A stretch of DNA of 64,000 bases from SP5GCR1 sp965199685 (GTDB lineage: Bacteria > Pseudomonadota > Gammaproteobacteria > Poriferisulfidales > Oxydemutatoraceae). Of the stretch, positions 41,603 to 51,300 are shown piece after piece (within the stretch, counting starts at the first letter, position 1; the number at the start of each line of letters is the position of its first letter). The stretch covers positions 2,790,001 to 2,854,000 of the forward strand of contig OZ241323.1 of the NCBI GenBank assembly GCA_965199685.1, in the 5' to 3' direction. The notes beneath the pieces are model-generated. The model was not told the DNA's origin and did no database searches. It was given only the letters and a program-made list of their open reading frames with translations. The translations under genes and the position numbers were made by a program.

Positions 41603-43074
41603 TGGACGCACGACTACCTTTCTCATTTGCCCAACGACACGGCATATTCGTCGGACCGACGACCGACCAAGAAATCGTACTCTACTGCAGAGCCGACACC
41701 CAACCACAAGCACTACAAGAAGCTCGCCGACTATACAAACGAGAATTTTCTATACGGATTTTAGAAACCGGAGAGTTTGACCAACAATTACAAAAAACCT
41801 ATGCCAATCAATCCGGCAGTTTGTCCATCATGGACGATGTGCAGGAAAGCGTGATGGGCATGGACGAAGTTGCCGCAGCGTTTGAAGAACCCGAAGACCT
41901 ATTGAGCACTGAAGACGATGCCCCGGTAATCAAAATGCTTAATGCGATTTTCTTTGAAGCGATTCGTGAGAAAGCCTCCGATATACATATAGAACCCTAC
42001 GAGCGAGAACTCCATATACGCTTCCGCTTGAACGGCGTGTTGCGAACCATACTGACTTCATCTGCTAAACTTGCGCCGCTGTTGGTCTCGCGCATCAAAG
42101 TGCTGGCGCGTCTGGATATCGCCGAAAAACGCCTGCCTCAAGATGGACGCATCACCGTGCGCTTGGGAGGACGCAATGTTGACCTGCGGGTATCCACATT
42201 GCCGTCCAGCTATGGTGAACGCGTGGTCTTGCGGGTATTGGACAAGCAAAGCGAGCATATCAGCTTGGACGAACTTGGCATGGAGAAAGAACTCAAAGCC
42301 TATTTCAAAAGTTTAATCAACCGACCGCACGGAATCGTTTTGGTCACCGGTCCTACTGGTTCCGGGAAAACCACAACCCTATACGCAGCCCTTGCCGAAG
42401 TCGATCGTCACCAGCGCAACATCATGACCATAGAAGATCCTATTGAATATAACTTTGAAGGAATCAGCCAGACCCAAGTCAACACCAAAGCCGACATGAC
42501 TTTTGCTCGCGGCTTGCGCGCCATTCTCAGACAAGACCCGGATGTCGTACTAATCGGAGAGATCAGAGACAGTGAAACCGCAACCATCGCAACCCAAGCA
42601 AGTCTGACTGGACACCTCGTGTTGTCCACGCTACACACCAACACTGCCATCGGCGCAATCACCCGTCTGGGTGATATGGGTGTGGAACCGTTTCTACTAA
42701 CCGCAACCCTGCAAGGCATCCTCGCGCAACGTCTAGTTCGCCGCCTGTGTCCGGATTGCAAAGAAGCCTATGTACCCGATCCTGAAGAACTTCGTTTTTC
42801 GGGATTGAACCCAGAACTATTTGAAGGCAAAACCGTCTATAGACCCAAGGGCTGCGAAGCATGCAACCACACCGGCTACACTGGTCGCTTTGGATTGTTT
42901 GATTTGGTCACCATAGACGATATGCTCAAACAAATGGTGCACGACGGCGCAAGCGAAATAGAAATGAAACGCTACGTCTACGAAACCAACAAAGACCTCC
43001 GCACAATTGGTTGCGAGTATGCCCTCAGAGGCGACACCACCCTAGACGAAGTCATTGCCGTCACCCTAGAATAA
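41602..43074 (+). CDS. gspE: type II secretion system ATPase GspE
   Basis: The 490-residue protein has Walker A (GPTGSGKTTTLYAAL), the Asp box (MTIEDPIEYNF), Walker B (LRQDPDVVLIGEIRDSETA), the His box (GHLVLSTLHTNTA) and the zinc-binding tetracysteine (CPDC about 395, CEACNHTGY about 428). It drives pseudopilus assembly from the cytoplasmic face. The start overlaps the stop codon of the small gene upstream. gspF and the pseudopilin genes are not in this window, so the type II genes are spread over more than one locus. Confidence 0.95.
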   Translation: MDARLPFSFAQRHGIFVGPTTDQEIVLYCRADTQPQALQEARRLYKREFSIRILETGEFDQQLQKTYANQSGSLSIMDDVQESVMGMDEVAAAFEEPEDLLSTEDDAPVIKMLNAIFFEAIREKASDIHIEPYERELHIRFRLNGVLRTILTSSAKLAPLLVSRIKVLARLDIAEKRLPQDGRITVRLGGRNVDLRVSTLPSSYGERVVLRVLDKQSEHISLDELGMEKELKAYFKSLINRPHGIVLVTGPTGSGKTTTLYAALAEVDRHQRNIMTIEDPIEYNFEGISQTQVNTKADMTFARGLRAILRQDPDVVLIGEIRDSETATIATQASLTGHLVLSTLHTNTAIGAITRLGDMGVEPFLLTATLQGILAQRLVRRLCPDCKEAYVPDPEELRFSGLNPELFEGKTVYRPKGCEACNHTGYTGRFGLFDLVTIDDMLKQMVHDGASEIEMKRYVYETNKDLRTIGCEYALRGDTTLDEVIAVTLE

Positions 43075-43703
43075 GCCCAAATCATTCCCCTCCTTTGGAG
43101 GGGTGGCAGGCGTATGCATTTTGTAATGCATGCGTTTAACAATCATGCTGAGGTTCTGCATAATGTCACGCCGATTGATTTTGGTATATGTGATGTTTTT
43201 AACGAATACAGCATTTAGATTTTGCACAAAGTTACGCCACTTGACCTACTGGCTCAATCGGCGGTTCTATTTTTCAACAGTCCCACATGCCCTCCCTAAA
43301 GTACCGTTCTGCAAAACTGTAACCGCTCCGCGCCATATAATCATGTAAACCACCTGCCGAGTACTTGCACAATATTATGTTTTGATACAACGCTCACTTA
43401 AACCACCCGTAGGGGAGGGCTAACATGCCCTCCCTAAAGTACCGTCCTGCACGACTGTAACCGCCATGCGCCACAAGATTATGGTTTGCATAAATTTGAT
43501 GGATGAATGTATTGATTGTGTAGACGCAACGCGTTCAGGCAGACATGCAAGTCTGCCCCTACACATGAGTTTCCATTGTGGTTCTGCACAACGTCACGCC
43601 GATTAACCACCGACTCAATCAACAGTTTTATTCGTACACAATACTCCAAAAAATGATATAGTTACCACTCTGAATTGAATTACAAATTTAAAAAGATATT
43701 TAA
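43075..43703. repeat. intergenic repeat mosaic
   Basis: The 629-bp gap has a CCCCTCCTTTGGAGGGG hairpin, a 70-bp segment (ATGCATTTTGTAATGCATGC and following) repeated at about 59902, a GGGAGGGC-TAACAT-GCCCTCCC hairpin at 43413-43434 and a variant GGCAGAC-ATGCAA-GTCTGCC at about 43538-43557. The last 60 bp before the rhodanese gene are AT-rich and probably hold its promoter. No gene is visible. Confidence 0.8.
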
Positions 43704-44114
43704 ATGCCTACATTGAAAAAAAGTATTAAGGATTTTTTAGAAGAAGCCATGAACAATGTTGTAGCGTTGGACATAGATGATGCAAAAAAAATAGTTGCAG
43801 ATGACGATGTGCAATTTGTCGATGTTCGCGACCCGAATGAATGGACAAGCAGCGGAGTTATAAAAAACGCAGTGGGCGCATCAAGGGGCATGCTTGAGTT
43901 TATGGCAGACCCCGACAGCCCGTACTACAACAAAGCTTTTGACCAAAACAAACGTCTAGTTTTATATTGTGCAAAGGGACCTCGCTCGGCATTAGCAGCA
44001 TGGCGTCTTAAGCAAATGGGCTTTGATAATGTTTGCTATCTCAATGGCGGATTGAACGCATGGTTGGGTTCCGGCGAAGAAACAACCCATTATGCAGACA
44101 CCTCCGAATCATGA
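43704..44114 (+). CDS. rhodanese-like sulfurtransferase
   Basis: The 136-residue single-domain rhodanese has VQFVDVRDPNEWTSSG, the catalytic loop YCAKGPRSA with Cys89, and the end motif VCYLNGGLNAWLGSG. It would transfer or carry sulphur from thiosulphate or persulphides in the cytosol. Residues 55-80 contain the usual AxxxPxx region in a somewhat unusual form (ASRGMLEFMADPDSPYY). This form is found in a subgroup of stand-alone rhodaneses. The gene stands alone between repeats and the secreted-protein genes. Confidence 0.9.
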   Translation: MPTLKKSIKDFLEEAMNNVVALDIDDAKKIVADDDVQFVDVRDPNEWTSSGVIKNAVGASRGMLEFMADPDSPYYNKAFDQNKRLVLYCAKGPRSALAAWRLKQMGFDNVCYLNGGLNAWLGSGEETTHYADTSES

Positions 44115-44419
44115 GAAATATGCAATTCATCAACCATACCAAACTCCGATATAAACGGAATACTGCTTGCCTTGTCGGAATAAAAGGCAGTTTTATTGAC
44201 AGTTTCAAAGGAGTATGGTATTATTGCTGGAAATATAGTAATGAAAAAAACCACTTTTTTACATATTGATTATTGCACAAAAAGGATATAATAACGACAT
44301 GGTGACCCCAAGTAGTAATACATATAATCCCTTAAATAGCGAAACAGCTTGGAGAAAGTTGCGAGGGCAATCCATAGGTATAATCCTTCATACATTAACA
44401 AATAAACAGGAGCGGTAAT
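44115..44419 (+). promoter_or_regulatory. promoter and long untranslated leader of the dockerin-protein gene
   Basis: No gene is supported in this 305-bp gap. A TATAAT box at about 44287-44292 with TTGATT 15 bp upstream is a plausible promoter, which would leave a leader of about 120 bases. The leader contains GCGAAACAGC, AGAAAGTTGCGAGGGCAA (with a small TTGC-GAGG-GCAA hairpin) and AATCCATAGG. This might be a structured control element, but it matches no riboswitch I can name. GGAGCGG precedes the start codon. Confidence 0.35.
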
Positions 44420-45364
44420 ATGCAAAGATTAAAATTGATTCCTTCGTTGTGCCTGCTATCAGCTTTGATAGGGGGGATGTCACTGAGTATTGCAACTGCA
44501 CAAACGCAAAGAGTACCTATGTCAAATAGTATATCAACAATTTTACCTACTACAGATCCATATTGTACTCCTAGAGAAGGCGTGTACGAAAATTTGTCTT
44601 CCACTGCGCTCTCAACAGATAGGTTTAATGATAGCCCGGAATTGTGTACTCGCGTATCTGTAGCCTCAATTCCTACAGGAGTTACAGATTGGGTATTGGT
44701 TGAGTTGCGAGTAGCAGTACGCTCAGGAACTCAGCCTGATTCACGTGATGCAAATAATTCGGCTAGTGGTAGAGTGATAGCTAGGAAACCTGCCTTCTTA
44801 TTAAATAACGGTAGAATTGTAGATGCAGCAGGATATGTCGCACTAGACAGCCATGACCCGACCTCTTGCAATGAAACTGGACAAGTGGTAGCTGACTTAG
44901 GCGAGAATGCCAACTGCCCTGATCTCGTGTTTGATGAGGGAAATATAGCTGATGCTCTTGATGCCAATGATGATGGCACTGATGATGATATATATTTGGT
45001 GATTCGGCATAGAAACCATTTAGATATTATGTCCAGCACCCCACTGAGTGAGACTTCAGGAGCATATACTTATGATTTCACTAGCAATGTGTCTAATGCT
45101 AGATCAGGTGGTGGTGGAATCAAAGCAGCGGCTGGTCCTCCTAGCAGGACTAGAATAGCGATGTTTGGTGGTGATGCAGATTTGAATGGTAGTATTAACG
45201 TGGGTGATTTTAGTGGCAGCATATTTAGAAGTATAGGTGCAACAGACTACAACCGAGGAGACACAAACTTAGGTGGAAGTGTTAACGTGGGTGATTTTAG
45301 CGATGTCATATTTAGAAATATAGGTAATACATCTGCAGTGTCAAATATAGAACAGACGTTTTGA
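44420..45364 (+). CDS. secreted protein with C-terminal dockerin-type calcium repeats
   Basis: The 314-residue protein has a signal peptide ending near ATAQT. The middle part (DWVLVELRVAVRSG, ARKPAFLLNNGRIVDAAGYV, DIYLVIRHRNHLDIMSSTPL) resembles a beta-rich module that I recall from large surface proteins of Bacteroidetes and Planctomycetes. The C-terminus has two dockerin type I repeats, GDADLNGSINVGDFS and GDTNLGGSVNVGDFS, each an EF-hand-like calcium loop. It has no GlyGly-CTERM tail. It lies 25 bp before the giant gene and is almost certainly cotranscribed. It may bind to the giant protein through the dockerin pair. Confidence 0.75.
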   Translation: MQRLKLIPSLCLLSALIGGMSLSIATAQTQRVPMSNSISTILPTTDPYCTPREGVYENLSSTALSTDRFNDSPELCTRVSVASIPTGVTDWVLVELRVAVRSGTQPDSRDANNSASGRVIARKPAFLLNNGRIVDAAGYVALDSHDPTSCNETGQVVADLGENANCPDLVFDEGNIADALDANDDGTDDDIYLVIRHRNHLDIMSSTPLSETSGAYTYDFTSNVSNARSGGGGIKAAAGPPSRTRIAMFGGDADLNGSINVGDFSGSIFRSIGATDYNRGDTNLGGSVNVGDFSDVIFRNIGNTSAVSNIEQTF

Positions 45365-45389
45365 TTGAAACTTTAACAAGGAAAAAGGG

Positions 45390-48300
45390 ATGAACAAGTT
45401 TTTATTTATAATATTATTACTACTATCTTTTAGTATTAGTGCTCAACAATTGCCACGGGATAGATTCGGAGGTGATCTTCTTAGCGGTTGTAATAATTGT
45501 AACCTGGCTCAAGATGGAATTGTTCATCTTCAGTTTGATCCTGACACAGCCGAAATTGTCACAGAAAATATTAATGGAACATCAACAGAACGATTCAAAG
45601 TCACTGTTAGGGTGAAGGCGGCTAGTTCTAGTGCTCCATTTGCTTATGTAAGTGGGAATGCAAGAATTCGTTATAATAATTCAGCATTTGGCGCGTTGGT
45701 ACGTGACAGGTTATGTGATTTTGACCGCTCAAGTATATTTACGGCTTTCAGTAGTGATTTTTCAAGGAGATACTCCTTAGGCAGGACTCAAAATGATCCT
45801 GATAGAATAACTCTTACAGAAACAACTGCACTTTCTAGTGCAGGTGACCCCTTTGATGACTCCGTATTGCAAAGCATAGACATTTCCAATTATGCGGAAT
45901 TGACGAATGATTATCAGCCACTTATAACAATGAGGTGCACGATTAATAACGAGGAAATGGACGCAGGCTTTGTGTTTGATGGGCAGGCTGCTGGAGAGCA
46001 AAATATTCGTAACTTTGTTGCTGAAGCGTCAACTACTGGACTTCTTCCTAGTACTCCTATGCTTGCTCTAGCTGACAATGACTTTCGCGGTTTTCGTTTA
46101 GACGGTAAGACATGGGTTAAGGATTACGCTCGCTATGGCGATGGTAAAGGTGTGCGTCTTGAGTTTTCCAAAAATATTATGACTCCGCTGGCCGTAGGTC
46201 ATTTTAGCTTAGATAATACAGATGATAGTCGAATAAGTACAGTAACACATATGGTAGGCACCCCTTATGCCGAGATTGAATTTAGTGGTGAGGCTATAGC
46301 AAATGACATCTTAAGGATCAGTACCGGAACTACTGTTATGGACGTGGATCGATTAGCCAATGATAATTTTGCCGCTTCTCTATTTTATGACGAGGGTGCT
46401 CCTAGGATTGATACCCGCCCTACTCAAGATGGTAACGCATTCACACTGACTTTTAGTAGCCCAATCAGCCCAATCCATCTCAGTCCAAGCGATTTATGCG
46501 TAACCGAACCAAACGGGATATGTCAAGCAAACGAAAGTAGTCGAACAGTGCCCGTTCTTAGTGTGACAACGCATGGTGAGATGCCGACCACACTCACGAT
46601 GGTTGTTGATCCAGCTGCTGGCGCAAAAACAGGTGGCATGCGATCTATAGAGTTCAGACGCAATGCTGTTCTTTTAGCGAACAACACTCCTGGTCAAGGA
46701 GACTTAAAAGTAGTAGAAGACTACCAACCAAGATTGAGAGAGGCATTGGAGTTGCAAGACATGATTGGTGCGCAGATCACAGTGGCTAGAACAGATATAA
46801 GGGGTGACAGTATCTCCAGTGATCTTGTCCCAATAGGTGGCAGGTATGTTATATACTTCAGAGTAACCGCCGATGAAGACGTAGGAGATCTAGATCAACT
46901 AAGTTCTTATCAATTACAAGACAATGGAAGAAATCCAATTAGTTTCGACCCAGCCTCAGCAATTACTCCTGTAACGTCACAAAGTAGACAAAGAGACGTA
47001 ATAATTACATACTTCGTTCCAGTTAGCAATCAGCGTGTCAGTGGTGCAGAGTTCTTCAGGTTAGTTCGTAGTGGTGCGACAAGTCTGCGAGATGGAGCAA
47101 ACAGGGATCCGATTCGCGATAATGACAACCCATCAACGACAAGAATAGCCAATGGTGCAGAGATAACCCCTAACGCTTCGGCACGGGCACCAAGAGATAC
47201 GACTGGACCTAGCATTACAGTAACCGCAACTAGAGCAATACCGAATCCTGACAATGGTAATCGGTACACCATGAGCTTCACAGTTACGAACAGCGAACAC
47301 GGCGACCCTATGAATAACCCTATCAGCGACCTTGCTGATTTGGATTCTTATACGTTACTGAGGCGTTCTGGAGGTAGCAATAGTTCGTCTGGTTTTACTA
47401 TAGTGCCATATGACCCAAACGACAACGACAGTTCAACTAGTAGCATTGATATTAGCGGTGGTGAGGCAACAGCAACACTAGAGTTTGTGGTTACCATGCC
47501 CACTCAAACAATTACCGAAGCAACAGAAGGCTTTTTGCTGGCGCGTGCCGACAATGACAATGCATTATTGGATAGTAACAGAAATGCACCTAGATTTGGC
47601 GGTAATAACATTGTTAGAGGTACGGTAATAGACGCTTCAGCCATAGCGGAGCGAGATACAACTAGACCAAATCTGACGGTAATGGCAAGTGAGCCTGAAT
47701 TAACAACTACTATGACCTATAATTTCTCATTTAAAGTAACAGCTAGCGAACCTGTTCGTGGTTTGGATAATGCTAGTTCTTATTCCTTATTAGTTGCAGA
47801 AGAGGAGGATGATATAACGGACGGTGGTTTGGTGGCGGCAACTAACCCTACTCCTATAGTGAGTTTTTCTGCAGATAGACCTACTACTGCCACAGTGAGT
47901 TACATGAACGTACATGTAATAAATGACCTACCCAATACTACATTTCCTTATGGTTTGATGCTAGGTCGTGCAAACGACGGCTTGCTAGACTTGGCAAACA
48001 ATGACCCACTTCAGACTAATGCAGACGGAACTAGACCGGCTAACACACCAGGTAACGAAGTAAGTAATGATGAACCACTGCAAGCAGCAGATCCGGATGC
48101 AGGTGAACGAGGTGCAGTGGTATTACTAGACAGCACGCCTCCAAGAATCACGGTGACAGCAAACAGCATTGTAGCAGACCCCGCCACTTCTGGCCGATAC
48201 ACGATACAATTTACAATAAGTGCAGACGAAGCTGTGCGTAATATAGGGACGGCAGCTTCCTATATACTAAAGCGTATACAAGGAACAAATAATTTTAGTC

Positions 48301-51300
48301 AAAATGTATCAGACATTGCAACAGTAACTCCAGTGGTTGCCGATGGCACTTCATTAGACGGAAATCGAGCAGTGATTAACTACACAGTCACTTTCACGGG
48401 AAATATTGAAACTAGACTTACAAATATAAGAGGGACACAAGGGTTCACGCTGGCACTTGTCAGTGGAACAGGCCAAATAAATTTACAGGATATTGCGACC
48501 AACCTACCTGTTAAAAGAGACGGAAGTCCTATATACAATAATGCAGGAACAGGCTTTATTGAAACGAACGGGATAATTGCCCCAATAACAGGCGGAATAA
48601 TTGATGCTCGTGCAGTAGCAGCAAGAGACACAACAGGCCCTGATTTAACGGTGATGGCAGTAGCTGGTGGGGCTAGTCCAGGTGCAACCCCTACGACATT
48701 CACAGGAAGTTTCAATGTGACGGCAACGGAAAATATACGAGATATACACACAACAAGATCTTATGTCTTGCTTCGTATACCACTCAGTAGTGGTGGCACT
48801 GCTAACAATGCAGGTGCGGTAGTAGAAACTGATGCGAGTCTCATACCGATAAGCGGAACTAATTTAAGTCAGGCCGCAACAATCGGCTTTACCGCTACAC
48901 TTGATAATGTGGAACAGGCCCGGAGCACCTTTGGATTCACATTGGCGAGAGGACCTATAACCAGTGGTGGATTACGAGATGTGTGGGACAATGCAGTTAC
49001 TGCAAATTCAGCCCAAGCAGATAGGCTAACAGCCGGCAACTCTGCGGTGGCGACGATAGAAAAAGTTCCACCACAAATTAATGTGGTGGCTTTCGGTAGT
49101 GAACCAAAGGCAGTTCCCGTAGCTGGTAGCAATGGAAGGCAATATACCGTGACGTTTGATGTTAATGTTGAGAACAATGAAGAAGTTAGAGGGATAGGCA
49201 ATACAAGTTCCTATAACGTAATACGTATGGAAGGTTCATCAGAAATCACGTTTACCGCAATAAGAGGTACTCCCAATGCTGGTAATACAAGGGCAAGGCT
49301 AGTTTATACAGTAACAGTAGACGGTTCCCCAATAGGCATAACCGGTTTCAACTTAGCAGGAACTAATAATGCAGAGGCACTAAGAGACAACTCAGGTAAT
49401 TTCGCTGTTCCAGTTGGTAGCACAACACCTATAGCGAATAATATGCGCATAGATGGCGGCAATGATGCAATCGCCACTAGAGATAATACACCTCCGATAA
49501 TCAGTATAGTTGACAATTCACCAATGGCACTAGCAAAACCATTTGATGATGATGATGATACGTTTGGTGGAGATAGTATTCGCAACTATGAGGTTGCTTT
49601 CATGGTAAATGTGGAAGAAGATGGCGGAGATGTTGCTACTTTAGGACTTCCAACATCGTATCAGCTATACCGAATAACAACACCGACAATGATGCCAACG
49701 ACAGACGGCTTTGATGCAACTATCGGTGGTGGACCTAATTTAATGCGTATGGATGCTGCAGTATCCATTTTATATGATGTGAAGTTTGTTAATGACGAAG
49801 ATGTAAGGAATACACACAGCTTTGGTTTGTACCGAGCGAATGATGTCAATGCGTTGATAGATGACTCTGGCAATTTACCAATCAGGAATCGTGGCCGCTT
49901 GCCCAATGATCCATCCGATGATGACAGGATAGATCCAAATACAGAGATAGACTCAACTCTGCGAGCTAGCAGAGAGCGTGCAAACGCTATGGAATGTGCG
50001 GCATTTTATCCTAATATAGGCCAAACCGAATTATTCTTTAATGTGGTGAGTGAATATGAAGTTGATAATCCTCCAGAAGAAAATTTAGAAATAACACAAC
50101 AAGGATCGACTTCAACTATTTCTTTGGCTATTTCTAGCCTTGAGCAGGACGGGATAATCCTGAACGATGGGCGCTCAATACTTAAGGCGACGCTAGATGA
50201 AGAAATCAGAAGCAGAATAGAGATGGATGCCATAGATGCTACATATACTCATACCACATCTACATCGCAGCTTAATGTAGCTTCAATTCGCGCAGATTGT
50301 AGTAGAGACTTAACGGAAGATGCAGATAGTGATGGTGATGGTCTTATTGATGTAGCTGATAACAGCCCATTTGACGGTAGTGCAAGTACTGAAACTACTT
50401 CTTTTAATGACTTAGACGGCAATGCAGCAAATCCAAATACTGCAGCACCGTTGGACGACCGTGCCGACCCACCTGTAGAAGTACTTGATGATGCGTACTA
50501 TAGCCGTGAAGCAGTAGTACGGAGTTTACTAAGAGGTGAAGAATTTACTTATATACATACAGATGGAAGCCGTCAAACATTCACCGAAATGGATGCACTG
50601 GATCGGGAGCAATACTTTGGTATAGAAGAAAATGCTAACACTCAAATATTCAGAATTGAAAGTGATTCAGAATGTGATCTTGTGTTAGATGCCGCTAGAA
50701 TGAATAATCTAATAAAAGTAAGGATAAATGAGTTTTGTGGCAATGACAGAGTAACCGCCTTTAGTGCTGAACCAGTTACTTCCGGGCAAGAGTATAAATG
50801 GGCTGAAGTTGGTAGTGATGGGCTATTGGTGCCAAGTGAAGTGTCAGGTGAGAATGACTATTTTTCTTATACTCTCAGAATATTACCAGAGATAAATTTC
50901 TTAGGACAATCCTCATATATATTTCCTACTACCGGAACCCAAACTGTCCTTATTTCAGCTTATACTGGTGATGATAGTAGAACCATAGATTCCTTGGAAA
51001 TAAACAATAATCGTGGTTCTTCTGATATAGAAGAAGAGTTAGTGTATGACTCTCAGACAAAAACAATTAGTAATGATGATGATCCTTATAATATAGCTAC
51101 TAATGCACTCCCGATTCCAGGAGAAACTATAACTCATTGGTTAGTTGGCGGAAGTAGAATATGGCGACCCACCACCCGCACAGTTGCAAGATTAGGTGTC
51201 GAAGGTGAAACTGATCCCCTTGCGAACATTGACTATGCGATAGGCCCCAATAACAATGTTGATGTTAGAGTAGCAGGTGATGATGAAACAGTTACTCGCA

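Noticed and set aside
44290..44419. cyclic-di-GMP riboswitch before the dockerin gene
   Set aside because: Some GEMM-like words (GGGCAA, GAAA) occur, but the conserved core and stems are not present in the right order.
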